This document shows positions 1-8,672 of a stretch of 38,336 bases of DNA, piece by piece. Numbering within the stretch: position 1 is the stretch's first letter; the number at the start of each line of letters is the position of its first letter. Under the pieces are notes generated by a model. It was not told the origin of the DNA. It saw only the letters and a list, made by a program, of their open reading frames with translations, and searched no databases. This DNA is from Thermotalea metallivorans (GTDB lineage Bacteria; Bacillota; Clostridia; Peptostreptococcales; Thermotaleaceae). The stretch lies in contig NZ_LOEE01000076.1 in the NCBI RefSeq assembly GCF_001562415.1, positions 1 to 38,336 on the forward strand, read 5' to 3'. The position numbers and the translations under genes were made by a program.

Positions 1-127
1 GGATTCACTACTCTAACTAAAAGGCTTTCTATGTGATATTAATCCTGATGAACCGCCGGATACGGGACCGTATGTCCGGTGGTGTGAGAGGACGGTAGAT
101 AAATTAATTATCTACCTCCTACTCGAT
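1..127 (+). mobile_element. Group IIC intron, 3' end (domains V-VI), partial
   Basis: This is the 3' end of a bacterial group II intron. Domain V is at about 50-85: GAACCGCC at 50-57 pairs with GGTGGT, and the GTGTGAGAGGACGG that follows is typical of group IIC introns such as the Oceanobacillus iheyensis one. Domain VI is a short hairpin with GTAGATAA/TTATCTAC arms, followed by CTCCTACTCGAT ending at 127. Exon sequence starts at about 128. The reverse-transcriptase gene and domains I-IV lie outside the window. The family match rests on remembered consensus. The boundary is supported independently by the matching 127-base intron piece at the other end of the window. Confidence 0.88.
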
Positions 128-525
128 TGTTCATTAAAAAAGCGGCACAAATCTGAGCAGGAAGTCAAATCTCAAAGGTTTGTCTGCAAACTCAATAAAT
201 ATACTAAATGTTGCCATAATATGCTAAATATTGTTATAATATTTTAAAAAGAAAATATTTTTTTTCTTTTCAATAATTTGTACAGGATTAATAATCAAAG
301 ACATAGAAAATATTTTATTTTATGGCATATTGTTACAGATTTATACCTATAGCTATTGTTATGTGCTGCATACATATCTGCTGCAAGAACAATGATATGT
401 TAGGGGGTCGGTTGCATAGGATATTTTTATTACTTTTTAAACCGGTTGAATTTTCTGGCATTGCTCATAATTATGCATTGAAAGCAGATTGAGGGCAAAT
501 AGCCTGAGCAACAGGAGGGGGTTTT
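128..525. other. AT-rich gap upstream of the response regulator, with a 20-bp tandem repeat
   Basis: No credible gene is seen in these 398 bases. They hold a 20-bp tandem direct repeat at 201-240 (16 of 20 positions identical), an AT-only hairpin at about 247-270 that is too weak to call a terminator, and a TTGTTAC-containing segment at 330-340 resembling the repeats in front of the peptide-binding protein gene. No convincing sigma-A promoter could be fixed. The likely ribosome binding site is AGGAGGGG at about 513-520. Confidence 0.5.
201..240 (+). repeat. 20-bp tandem direct repeat upstream of the response regulator
   Basis: Two adjacent copies lie at 201-220 and 221-240 and differ at four positions. 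Both end in TTGYYATAAT. The spacing is about two helical turns, which would suit two regulator dimers on one face of the DNA. A link to the adjacent OmpR-family regulator is inference. Confidence 0.5.
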
Positions 526-1221
526 GTGAAAAAGATTCTGTTGGTAGAGGATAATGATGATATTCGAGGATTTATTAAAATAAATTTAAAAAGAGAAGGA
601 TATACGACATTAGAGACTGCTTCTGGAGAAAAGGCGATTGAATTATTTGATATATATACAGATATAGATATAGCAATCATAGATATTATGCTTCCGGGTA
701 TTGATGGATTTTTTGTAAGCAGCAAAATAAGACAAAAGGATGAAAAAACAGGGATCATAATTTTAACTGCAAAATCACAGGAAGAGGATAAAATCAACGG
801 ATTATCAAAGGGTGCAGATGATTATATAGTGAAGCCCTTCAGTCCAAGCGAACTGATAGCTAGAGTAAATTCTCTTTATAGAAGAGTTTCAATGGCCAGA
901 AATAATAAGGACAAAATAACAGTGCGTCCTTTTGTTATTGATGTAGATTCAAGGAAATTATATAAAAATGGCAGAGAAATAGAACTTACCCACATAGAAT
1001 TTGAGTTGATCAAGCTATTTGCAAATAATTCAAATAAGGCGCTGAGTCGAAATGAAATACTTGATTCCATATGGGGAGAGGATTTTATAGGCAATTATAA
1101 AATTGTAGATGTAAATATCAGTAGATTGAGGCAAAAGATAGAGGAAAATCCTTCAAATCCACAATATATAAAATCCATAAGAGGATATGGATACAGATGG
1201 GATGTCTATGATGAATGTTAG
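526..1221 (+). CDS. OmpR/PhoB-family response regulator
   Basis: This is a two-domain transcription regulator of 231 residues. The receiver domain (about 1-115) shows the acidic pair E8/D9, the phospho-acceptor D53 in IIDIMLPGIDG, T81 in ILTAKS and K103 in YIVKPF. A winged-helix DNA-binding domain follows (about 130-228), ending in the family signature of a DVNISRLRQKIE helix and an IKSIRGYGYRW hairpin. The start is GTG at 526, preceded by AGGAGGGG. The next gene overlaps its end, and a histidine kinase follows that, so it should be phosphorylated by that kinase. Likely targets are its own operon and the peptide transporter operon downstream, whose promoter region carries an 11-bp direct repeat. 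The signal sensed is unknown. Confidence 0.93.
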   Translation: MKKILLVEDNDDIRGFIKINLKREGYTTLETASGEKAIELFDIYTDIDIAIIDIMLPGIDGFFVSSKIRQKDEKTGIIILTAKSQEEDKINGLSKGADDYIVKPFSPSELIARVNSLYRRVSMARNNKDKITVRPFVIDVDSRKLYKNGREIELTHIEFELIKLFANNSNKALSRNEILDSIWGEDFIGNYKIVDVNISRLRQKIEENPSNPQYIKSIRGYGYRWDVYDEC

Positions 1222-2467
1222 TATTTGTAAATTAATAAAATCTTTTTTGGTCTGCCACTTGGCGCTGCTGATAATAATTTTTTTGTTATCTTCATGCAAT
1301 AATCAACCTGCTGATTTGCTCTCTCCGCCATTGCTTGATAAGAAACATCATGAAGCTTTTATAAAGATAAAAAATTTTATCCCCAAGAATTCTAAACTTA
1401 CGTCTCCTCTAAAAGGAGACAATAAAAATGCAGTTTATTTGTTGGATTATAATAACGATGAGGCAGAAGAAATAATTTATTTTTATAAGACGGAGGATCC
1501 TTATGCTCCCTTAAGAATGGGGATTATAAAAGACAATAGCTTTATAAATGCTACGAGTATAGGATTCAGTGGAAATGAAATTGATAAATTTTGTTATTAT
1601 GATTTTGATAGAGATGGAATTTTTGAATTTTTAATTCTAAAAATGAATTCAAATGGTAAACTAAAGGATTTCATCGTTGTTAAGGAACATTCGGGTATCT
1701 TAAAAGCAGTCTACGCAAAAGCCATTGAAGATTTTGAGCTTTTCGATGTCGATGGAGACGGTATTTTTGAACTGCTGGAATTTGACAAAAAGCATGCAAA
1801 GATGAACATAGTCAAATTTAAAGAAAATGATCGATTCGAAAGAATTGCAGCGGTAGACTTGGACGGAAACTTGAAAGAAATAAAGTCTATTACGATTGGG
1901 AGGGCCAGCAAAGATACAGACGCAATTTTTATAGACGAACAATTAGGAGAAGAAATTTCGGCTACTGAACTACTCATCCTGCAGAATGAAAGAGAAAAAA
2001 ATGTTTTTTCAAATTATTTATATAAATATTCAGAAAAGATTTTAAAGCCATACTATGTGAAGTCCAAGGATGTAGATGGGGACGGGATTATCGAAATAGC
2101 TATCCCTGAAATGTTGAATCATTCAAAGGATAGTGCTGTTTGGATTCATAAGTGGTTTCAATGGGATCGAAAGAGAGGTCTTATTTACCATTGTTCTACA
2201 TATGACAGCATGGAATATTATTTTGTAATCCCTAGATTTTTAGATGGAAAAATTCATATAGAAATTGAGGAAGAGAAAACATTGTTTTATTCTCAAAATA
2301 GAGAAAAACTTTTATTTTCAATCTATAAAGTTGATAAAAAACACCAAGAAAAAGGCCGAGGAGATAAGATATTTGAAGTGTTGAATGCAGATTATTACTT
2401 AGACTGTAAAGATATATCTATAAGAAAAGACGAAATTTTAAAGTCCATATGGAAGCATGAGGAATGA
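1187..2467 (+). CDS. Putative lipoprotein with Asp-rich (FG-GAP/EF-loop-like) repeats, between RR and HK genes
   Basis: Unrecognised as a named family. The N-terminus is a lipoprotein signal peptide: a hydrophobic stretch ending in LLSSC, with the cysteine as the likely lipidation site, so the mature protein should sit on the outer face of the membrane. The body has at least three acidic loops of the form DxDxDGxxE (YDFDRDGIFE, FDVDGDGIFE, KDVDGDGIIE) and a related YNNDEAEE. They resemble calcium-binding loops of VCBS/FG-GAP beta-propellers or EF hands. The start is uncertain: the longest frame begins at 1187 inside the regulator gene, but the ATGs at 1202, 1208 and 1211 give a more normal signal peptide. 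It may be an accessory sensor for the kinase that follows; this is inference from position. Confidence 0.75.
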   Translation: MDTDGMSMMNVSICKLIKSFLVCHLALLIIIFLLSSCNNQPADLLSPPLLDKKHHEAFIKIKNFIPKNSKLTSPLKGDNKNAVYLLDYNNDEAEEIIYFYKTEDPYAPLRMGIIKDNSFINATSIGFSGNEIDKFCYYDFDRDGIFEFLILKMNSNGKLKDFIVVKEHSGILKAVYAKAIEDFELFDVDGDGIFELLEFDKKHAKMNIVKFKENDRFERIAAVDLDGNLKEIKSITIGRASKDTDAIFIDEQLGEEISATELLILQNEREKNVFSNYLYKYSEKILKPYYVKSKDVDGDGIIEIAIPEMLNHSKDSAVWIHKWFQWDRKRGLIYHCSTYDSMEYYFVIPRFLDGKIHIEIEEEKTLFYSQNREKLLFSIYKVDKKHQEKGRGDKIFEVLNADYYLDCKDISIRKDEILKSIWKHEE

Positions 2468-2471
2468 TGGC

Positions 2472-3878
2472 ATGTCAAGCATTAAAAAAAGATGGTTTAA
2501 AAATTATGTTTTAGGTGTACTTTTTGTGTTGTTCTTGTTGAATATCGCCTTTATAGTGATGATAAAAAACTATTATTACGCTAACATAAAACAAATGCTA
2601 GTAAACAAATCCGCCACGGCAGCAGATTTTTTTAATAAGTATGCCGAGTATAATAAATCCATGGAGCTTCTCTTAAAAAACTATGTGGAGGATTATTGCT
2701 TTGATGAAATCTTTGAAGTGCAACTATTAGATTTGAGCGGAAAAATTATTGCAGATTCTAAGGGGCTAAACCAGGGAAAATATGTTTGTAAGGAATCTTT
2801 GACTGTACCTGAGAATCAACCGATAATCCATGTGTTCAGAAATAAACAGACAAATGAAAATTTGATGTCAGCGTATGCTGCCATAAAAATAGATCATAAA
2901 GTTATTGGCATACTTAGATTTCTAACTTCCATTGAAAAAATAGATATAAGATTGAATTATTTGATTTATATTTCTCTTATGATATCATCAGCAGTTATTT
3001 TTACCCTGTCATTGCTTAGTATTTTTTTTACGAAAAGTATATTAGACCCGATAAAAGAAATAAATGCTGTGGCAAAAAAAATGGCGAAGGGAGAATTTGA
3101 TACAAAAATACAAAAGAACTATAATGATGAAATAGGACAGCTTGCAGATACATTAAATTATATGTCCGGGGAAATATTGAAAATGCAAAATTTAAAAAAT
3201 GAATTTATTTCTTCTATTTCTCATGAGCTAAGAACGCCGTTGACATCAATAAAAGGATGGAGTGAGACCATCGCCACAAGTGGTTTGAATGACACTGATG
3301 AAATCAAGACAGGATTAAGAATAATATCAAAAGAAGTCGATAGATTATCTCAGATGGTTGACAACTTACTTGATTTTTCTAAATTAGAAAGCGGAAAATT
3401 AAATTTGAATTTTGAATGGTTTGATTTTATTGACATCATAGAGGAAATATGGTGTTTGTATAAGACAAAAGCACATGCCAAGGAGTTGCATTGGTCTCTA
3501 CAACTGAATGATGGAATAAAAAACATATATGGGGATAAATGCCGGTTCAGGCAGATCGTGATAAACATTTTGGATAACGCAATCAAATTTTCCAAACCGA
3601 ATGGAAATATTTCCATTGCTGTTTCCAAAGAGGATAAGATAAAAATAATGGTTCAAGATGACGGCATAGGGATTCCGAAGGATAAAATAGAGAAGGTAAA
3701 GGAAAAATTCTATAAAATCGATGTCCACAAGGAAGGAAGCGGACTAGGACTGGCAATATGCCAAGAGTTGATTCAGCTTCATGGATGGAATTTAGCAATA
3801 GAAAGCAGTGAAGGGTTAGGAACAAAAGTAATCATTGAAATACCTGACTTTGTTGAAAACGCAAAGCTTGACTTTTAA
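2472..3878 (+). CDS. Membrane sensor histidine kinase
   Basis: A two-transmembrane kinase of about 468 residues. TM1 lies near residues 10-32 and is followed by an extracellular sensor domain of roughly 130 residues. TM2 (about 165-187) leads into a HAMP linker. The HisKA domain contains SSISHELRTPLTSIKGW with the phospho-acceptor at H251. The ATPase domain has an N box (ILDNAIKFS), a G1 box (DDGIGIP) and a G2 box (GSGLGLAI). ATG 2472 is chosen because GAGGA at 2459-2463 gives normal spacing; the in-frame ATG at 2457 lacks such a site and would overlap the lipoprotein gene. It probably autophosphorylates on an extracellular cue and passes phosphate to the regulator upstream. The 3' end lies within a terminator hairpin. 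Confidence 0.93.
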   Translation: MSSIKKRWFKNYVLGVLFVLFLLNIAFIVMIKNYYYANIKQMLVNKSATAADFFNKYAEYNKSMELLLKNYVEDYCFDEIFEVQLLDLSGKIIADSKGLNQGKYVCKESLTVPENQPIIHVFRNKQTNENLMSAYAAIKIDHKVIGILRFLTSIEKIDIRLNYLIYISLMISSAVIFTLSLLSIFFTKSILDPIKEINAVAKKMAKGEFDTKIQKNYNDEIGQLADTLNYMSGEILKMQNLKNEFISSISHELRTPLTSIKGWSETIATSGLNDTDEIKTGLRIISKEVDRLSQMVDNLLDFSKLESGKLNLNFEWFDFIDIIEEIWCLYKTKAHAKELHWSLQLNDGIKNIYGDKCRFRQIVINILDNAIKFSKPNGNISIAVSKEDKIKIMVQDDGIGIPKDKIEKVKEKFYKIDVHKEGSGLGLAICQELIQLHGWNLAIESSEGLGTKVIIEIPDFVENAKLDF

Positions 3879-3897
3879 AAGCCTTGCGTTTTTTTTA
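3858..3897 (+). terminator. Rho-independent terminator of the RR-lipoprotein-HK operon
   Basis: The arms AACGCAA-AGCTT and AAGC-TTGCGTT, with one mismatch, are followed by a run of T. The hairpin overlaps the last codons of the kinase gene. It separates the signalling operon from the transporter operon. Confidence 0.85.
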
Positions 3898-3937
3898 CAG
3901 TTTCTTTGTCAAAATAAAAAAATTGAAAATATTTTTA

Positions 3938-3959
3938 TTGTTGCCAATTTGTTACCAAT
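3938..3959 (+). promoter_or_regulatory. 11-bp tandem direct repeat, candidate OmpR-family regulator site
   Basis: TTGTTGCCAAT (3938-3948) is followed without a gap by TTGTTACCAAT (3949-3959), identical at 10 of 11 positions. OmpR/PhoB-family regulators bind tandem direct repeats with a period of 10-11 bp, so this is a good candidate site for the regulator encoded at 526. It lies just upstream of the likely transporter promoter, where an activator would bind. Assignment to this regulator is inference. Confidence 0.55.
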
Positions 3960-3970
3960 AATATTAAAAA

Positions 3971-4008
3971 TTGTTTTATGATATGTAATAAATATTATCA
4001 TAAAACAA
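3971..4008. promoter_or_regulatory. Promoter overlapped by a 13-bp perfect inverted repeat
   Basis: TTGTTTTATGATA at 3971-3983 is the exact reverse complement of 3996-4008, with a 12-base centre. A candidate -35 (TTGTTT, 3971) and -10 (TATTAT, 3993) with 16-bp spacing fall inside it. The repeat could be an operator covering the promoter or a hairpin at the start of the mRNA. It ends 21 bases before the start codon of the binding-protein gene. Confidence 0.5.
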
Positions 4009-4029
4009 ATTTTAGGTGGGAGGGATATA

Positions 4030-5748
4030 ATGAAAAGGCTATTTAGTGCAGTGTTAAGCTTCATTGTTTTTGCAGGTTTATTTACAGCATGTACAGAGCC
4101 AAGTTCAAATCAGAACAACAGCGGAAAAGAGTTAAACAAAAGTCAAATTGAAATTCTACAAGCTGCTAATCCGGAAAAACTTCCTCAAGCTGCAAAGGAT
4201 AGGAAGGATACTTTAATTGTTGGAACAACAGCCCCTCAAGGTACATTTAACCCTATTTATTCAGGCAGTGTATATGATTCGCGCGTTTGTTCCTTGATTT
4301 TTGATGGTTTAATCAATAATGATGCTGAAGGGAACCCAATTCCCCATGCAGCGGAAAAATGGGATATTTCTCAGGATGGAAAGACATACACATTCTATAT
4401 TAAGAAGGGAATAAAATTTTCCGATGGGAAAGAATTAACTGCAGAGGACGTAGCATTTACATTTACTGCGATGTGTGATCCCAATTATGACGGCCCGAGA
4501 ACGGATGCTGTAATGTATTTGGAAGGATATGAAGAATATAACAAAGATAAAGAAAATAAAGTAAAGGAAGTCAAAGGAATAAAGGTGATAGATCCCTATA
4601 CAATACAATTTACATTAACTGAGGCACAGGCTCCTGCTATTTGGAATTTCGGATATGGAATTTTACCAAAGCATTACTATGGGTTTGAAAAAGGGAATAT
4701 TCAGAAACTGAAAGATTTATTTCTTAAGCCTATGGGATCGGGAGCATATGTTTTAAAGAACTATAAAGCAGGGCAAGAAGTGGTATTTGAAAAAAATCCT
4801 GACTATTGGAAGGGTGCGCCTAAGATAAAGACCATTGTAATGAAGGTAACCAATGCCAACACGGTAGTTCAAGAATTGACAGCAGGCAATGTTGACATAG
4901 ATGCTGTAGGAAAGCCGGAAATGGTTGAATTAATAAAACAGGCGGGTTTCTTAGATATATACAGCTATCCGGCAAATTCATACGGATATATAGGATTAAA
5001 TCTTAGAGATGAAAAATTTAAAGATAAGAAAGTGAGACAGGCTCTTATGTACGGCCTTGACAGAAAGGGATTTATAAATGCTTACTATAAAGGCAATGGG
5101 CAAGTCTGCAATGCTCCTGTATCACCGGTTTCATGGGCATATACCGATGAAATCAATACATATGAATATAATCCTGATCTTGCAAATAAACTTTTGGATG
5201 AGGCAGGATGGGTTAAAGGGGAAGACGGGTTTAGATATAAAGATGGGGAAAAGTTTACAATCCATTGGATGACATATACCGGCAGCAAATATGTTGAATC
5301 GTTAATTCCCATATTAAAAGATAATTGGGGAAAACTTGGAATCGAGGTCATACCTGAACTTATGGAATTCGGTACCCTTGCTGAAAAGGTATACGACAAA
5401 AGGGAATTTGAAATGTATAACATGGCATGGTCATTAGCCATTGACCCAGATCCGTCAGGAATCTTTGCATTTGCCCAAGATGTTCCAGGGGGTAATAATT
5501 CTGTAGGTTGGAGAAACGAAGAAGCTGAAAATCTTATGAAGCGAGGACTAAGTGAGTTTAATCAGGAAAAGAGAAAAGAAATTTATAAGCAATGGCTTAA
5601 AATTGCTAATGATGATTTGCCATACCTGTTTTTAGGTTATAACAAAGATAATGTGGCTGTAAGCTGCAGAGTAAAGGGTGTAAATCCTTCGCCGTATATT
5701 GATTGGACATACGACATTCAAAATGTTGAAATAATTGATATTGAATAA
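4030..5748 (+). CDS. Peptide ABC transporter substrate-binding lipoprotein (family 5)
   Basis: An extracellular solute-binding protein of 572 residues, anchored by lipid at the cysteine of LFTAC (about residue 21). The mature N-terminus is a Ser/Asn-rich linker. The body has family-5 hallmarks (OppA/DppA/AppA type): GTFNPIYSGS...LIFDGLIN early, FYIKKGIKFSDGKELTAEDVAFTF, then GSGAYVLKNYKAGQEVVFEKNPDYWKG split across the first lobe, and VRQALMYGLDR. The substrate is probably oligopeptides; nickel or other ligands cannot be excluded. It has a strong ribosome binding site (AGGTGGGAGGG) and heads the operon with both permeases and both ATPases. Confidence 0.93.
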   Translation: MKRLFSAVLSFIVFAGLFTACTEPSSNQNNSGKELNKSQIEILQAANPEKLPQAAKDRKDTLIVGTTAPQGTFNPIYSGSVYDSRVCSLIFDGLINNDAEGNPIPHAAEKWDISQDGKTYTFYIKKGIKFSDGKELTAEDVAFTFTAMCDPNYDGPRTDAVMYLEGYEEYNKDKENKVKEVKGIKVIDPYTIQFTLTEAQAPAIWNFGYGILPKHYYGFEKGNIQKLKDLFLKPMGSGAYVLKNYKAGQEVVFEKNPDYWKGAPKIKTIVMKVTNANTVVQELTAGNVDIDAVGKPEMVELIKQAGFLDIYSYPANSYGYIGLNLRDEKFKDKKVRQALMYGLDRKGFINAYYKGNGQVCNAPVSPVSWAYTDEINTYEYNPDLANKLLDEAGWVKGEDGFRYKDGEKFTIHWMTYTGSKYVESLIPILKDNWGKLGIEVIPELMEFGTLAEKVYDKREFEMYNMAWSLAIDPDPSGIFAFAQDVPGGNNSVGWRNEEAENLMKRGLSEFNQEKRKEIYKQWLKIANDDLPYLFLGYNKDNVAVSCRVKGVNPSPYIDWTYDIQNVEIIDIE

Positions 5749-5750
5749 AA

Positions 5751-5774
5751 ATTGCCCGGGTCTTTCCGGGCAAT
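5751..5774 (+). other. Intercistronic stem-loop between binding protein and permease genes
   Basis: ATTGCCCGG (5751-5759) pairs perfectly with CCGGGCAAT (5766-5774) around a 6-base loop, and no T run follows. In ABC importer operons such hairpins often protect the 5' part of the mRNA so that binding protein is made in excess. That role is inferred here. Confidence 0.6.
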
Positions 5775-5791
5775 ATTCAGGAGGGCTTCAA

Positions 5792-6754
5792 ATGAAACAG
5801 TATATCACAAGAAGACTTTTGGAAATGATACCGGTATTGATTGGAATCTCTATTTTGATTTTTGCAATTTTTCAACTGGCCCCGGGGGATCCAGTTTCCA
5901 CAATGGTTGATCCTAAGGCATCTGCAGCAGCAAAAGCAAAGCTGAGGGAGCAGATGCATCTAAATGAACCTATGCTTGTCCAGTATAAATATTGGGCAAC
6001 TGATATACTGAAAGGCAATTGGGGAGAATCTTTTTATTTCAAGCAGCCTGTGAAAAAAGTGATTAATTCCTACATATGGAATTCCTTTTACCTATCCTTG
6101 GCTTCATTTTTGTTAAGTGCTGCGCTTTCAATTCCTATAGGGGTTCTTTCTGCCACACGACAGTATTCAAAGTTTGATTATATATTTACTGTATTTGCAC
6201 TGATTGGGATTTCCATGCCATCCTTTTTCTTTGGGTTATTGCTAATAAAATGGTTTGCCGTCGATATAAAATTATTTCCTGTATCCGGAATGACGGTTCC
6301 CGGAAGTACAGCAACAGGTTTTGCGCTTTTTCAAGATGTAATGCATCATATGACGCTGCCTTTGGTAGTTTTGACGTTGGGGAGCCTTGCCGGTCTTATG
6401 AGATATACAAGATCCAGTATGCTTGAGGTAATACGCCAAGATTATATAAGAACGGCAAGGGCAAAAGGGTTAAGAGAAAAAGTTGTTATTTATAAACATG
6501 GCTTACGAAATGCTTTAATACCTGTCGTTACTATTTTCGGGATGTCACTTCCCGGGCTTTTTTCAGGAGCTATTATTACGGAACAAATTTTCAACTGGCC
6601 GGGTATTGGACCCATCGGTCTACAAGCCGTAAATACGAGAGATTATACCCTCTTAATGGGGATAAATATGCTGCTTGCGGCATTAACATTGTTGGGGAAC
6701 TTGATAGCGGATATTACATATGCTTTGGTGGATCCAAGGATTAGATTTAAATAG
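5792..6754 (+). CDS. Peptide ABC transporter permease, DppB/OppB type
   Basis: The first membrane subunit, 320 residues. It has an N-terminal TM helix (YITRRLLEMIPVLIGISILIF split by the membrane), the conserved QLAPGDPV segment, and a binding-protein-dependent permease domain with the EAA-loop motif RTARAKGLREKVV that contacts the ATPases. The C-terminus (ALVDPRIRFK) is typical of the family. ATG 5792 is chosen because GGAGGG lies at the right distance; a longer frame runs upstream through the intercistronic hairpin and has no site. The next gene follows 11 bases after its stop. Confidence 0.94.
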   Translation: MKQYITRRLLEMIPVLIGISILIFAIFQLAPGDPVSTMVDPKASAAAKAKLREQMHLNEPMLVQYKYWATDILKGNWGESFYFKQPVKKVINSYIWNSFYLSLASFLLSAALSIPIGVLSATRQYSKFDYIFTVFALIGISMPSFFFGLLLIKWFAVDIKLFPVSGMTVPGSTATGFALFQDVMHHMTLPLVVLTLGSLAGLMRYTRSSMLEVIRQDYIRTARAKGLREKVVIYKHGLRNALIPVVTIFGMSLPGLFSGAIITEQIFNWPGIGPIGLQAVNTRDYTLLMGINMLLAALTLLGNLIADITYALVDPRIRFK

Positions 6755-6765
6755 GGGGGATACGG

Positions 6766-7680
6766 ATGGAAATTGTTCGGGAAAACAGGATAGAGCAAAA
6801 AAAGGAAAAAATATTAGGACCATGGCAACTGGCATGGATAAGGTTAAAAAGAAACAGACTTGCTATGGTTGGGTTATATGTGCTTATTTTTATGGTATCC
6901 ATATCTATTTTGGGACCCATAATCTCCCCATATAAAATGGAAACCATCGATCTTGCAAATATTTCAGCGCCTCCATCCATTGCACATCCCCTGGGAACTG
7001 ATGAAGTCGGAAGGGACATTTTAACAAGGGTTATGTATGCGGGGAGAATTTCCCTGTCTGTGGGAATTGTTGCCGTTTTCATAAGTGTTGTGATTGGAAG
7101 TATGATTGGTGCTGTTTCAGGATACTATTCGGGGATAATTGATGCAATTATCATGAGAATCGTGGATATTTTTATGTGTTTTCCATTTTTGCCGCTTCTT
7201 TTGATGATTGCGGCAGTAATGTCGGATTATAAGATAAATCCCGATTATAGAATTTATGTTGTAATGTTGATCATAGGAATATTAAGCTGGCCAGGCCTTG
7301 CAAGAATAATAAGAGGGCAAATTTTATCTTTGAGAGAGCAGGAATTTATCCAAGCAGCGGAAGCTTTGGGACTCAGGGATAGAAGAAAAATATTCAGGCA
7401 TTTGCTGCCGAATACTTTTGGCTCAATTATAGTTTCATCTACTCTTGGTGTAGGCAATGCAATTCTTACTGAATCTGTTCTGAGTTTTTTGGGTTTGGGA
7501 GTTACACCGCCAACCCCGTCTTGGGGGAATATGGTGAATGCGGTTACCGATGCCTATGTGTTTCAATTTCATCCATGGCGATGGATGCCGCCGGGAATTT
7601 GCATCTTCATTACAGTGATGGCAATCAATCTTTTAGGTGATGGACTAAGAGATGCTTTTGATTCTAAACTTAAGAGGTAG
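6766..7680 (+). CDS. Peptide ABC transporter permease, DppC/OppC type
   Basis: The second membrane subunit, 304 residues. It has the N-terminal OppC_N segment (RLKRNRLAMVGLYVLI), the family motif HPLGTDEVGRDILTRVMYAGR, and the EAA loop QAAEALGLRDRRKIFRHLLPN for coupling to the ATPases. It ends in LLGDGLRDAFDSKLKR, usual for this family. A GGGGGG-type ribosome binding site precedes ATG 6766. It pairs with the DppB-type subunit to form the transmembrane channel. Confidence 0.94.
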   Translation: MEIVRENRIEQKKEKILGPWQLAWIRLKRNRLAMVGLYVLIFMVSISILGPIISPYKMETIDLANISAPPSIAHPLGTDEVGRDILTRVMYAGRISLSVGIVAVFISVVIGSMIGAVSGYYSGIIDAIIMRIVDIFMCFPFLPLLLMIAAVMSDYKINPDYRIYVVMLIIGILSWPGLARIIRGQILSLREQEFIQAAEALGLRDRRKIFRHLLPNTFGSIIVSSTLGVGNAILTESVLSFLGLGVTPPTPSWGNMVNAVTDAYVFQFHPWRWMPPGICIFITVMAINLLGDGLRDAFDSKLKR

Positions 7681-7691
7681 GGAGGGTATCG

Positions 7692-8672
7692 ATGGAGAAA
7701 TTGTTAGAAATTAAAAATTTAAAAACGTACTTTTACACAGATGAAGGGATTGTAAAGGCGGTGGATGATGTCAGCCTAAAAATCAACAAAGGAGAAACAA
7801 TGTGTATTGTTGGAGAATCAGGCTGCGGCAAAAGCATAACGGCAATGTCGATTTTAAGATTAATACCAAATCCTCCGGGGAGAATAGAGGGGGGAGAAAT
7901 TGTCTTTGAAGGCAGGGATTTATTGAAGCTCAGCGAAGAAGAAGTAAGAAGTATAAGAGGCAACGAGATTTCTATGATATTTCAAGAGCCGATGACATCC
8001 TTAAATCCTGTCTTTACAATAGGAAATCAAATTATTGAAGCGATTATGCTTCATCAAAACTTAAGCAAAAAAGCTGCAGTTGAAAAAGCAGTTGAAGTAT
8101 TAAAACTTGTGGGAATTCCAAGGGCAGATGAAATAATAAATGCCTATCCACATGAATTGAGCGGCGGAATGAGACAAAGGGTGATGATTGCCATGGCAAT
8201 GGTCTGCAACCCGAAACTTTTAATTGCAGATGAACCGACAACAGCCCTTGACGTTACGATTCAGGCACAGATACTGGATCTGATGAGGAAATTAAAGGAA
8301 GATACAAAGACAAGCATCATGCTGATAACCCATGATTTAGGCGTTGTTGCTGAAATGGCAGATTATATATCTGTCATGTATTCTGGCAAGATCGTTGAAG
8401 AGGCAAAGGTTTTAGAACTTTTTAAAAATCCCCTCCATCCATATACGTCCGGTCTTTTAGCATCAAAACCTCAAATTCATATTGATAAGGAAAAACTATA
8501 TGCTATTCCCGGGCAAGTACCAAGCTCCTTTGACCTGCCGAAAGGATGCTATTTCTATCCAAGGTGTGAAAGGGCAATGGATATTTGCGAGCAATGTGCA
8601 CCAAAATTAAAGCAAATCCATGATGGACATTATGTGGCCTGCCATCTTTATGGGGGTGAAGAAAATGAATGA
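7692..8672 (+). CDS. Peptide ABC transporter ATPase, DppD/OppD type
   Basis: The first ATPase subunit, 326 residues. It shows Walker A (GESGCGKSI), a Q loop ([12 protein letters not shown]), the ABC signature (LSGGMRQR), Walker B ([12 protein letters not shown]) and the switch histidine (ITHDLG). The C-terminal oligopeptide/dipeptide domain has four cysteines (positions within [18 protein letters not shown] and the final VACH); clustered cysteines there carry an iron-sulfur cluster in some DppD homologues. It is the fourth gene of the operon, and its last 8 bases overlap the next gene, suggesting coupled translation. Confidence 0.95.
   Translation: MEKLLEIKNLKTYFYTDEGIVKAVDDVSLKINKGETMCIVGESGCGKSITAMSILRLIPNPPGRIEGGEIVFEGRDLLKLSEEEVRSIRGNEISMIFQEPMTSLNPVFTIGNQIIEAIMLHQNLSKKAAVEKAVEVLKLVGIPRADEIINAYPHELSGGMRQRVMIAMAMVCNPKLLIADEPTTALDVTIQAQILDLMRKLKEDTKTSIMLITHDLGVVAEMADYISVMYSGKIVEEAKVLELFKNPLHPYTSGLLASKPQIHIDKEKLYAIPGQVPSSFDLPKGCYFYPRCERAMDICEQCAPKLKQIHDGHYVACHLYGGEENE

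Noticed and set aside
247-270. AT-only hairpin near the left end
   Set aside because: It consists of A and T tracts with one G-C pair and is too weak to call a terminator.
471-797. Minus-strand frame over the response regulator gene
   Set aside because: It lies opposite a clear receiver domain and has no recognisable features.
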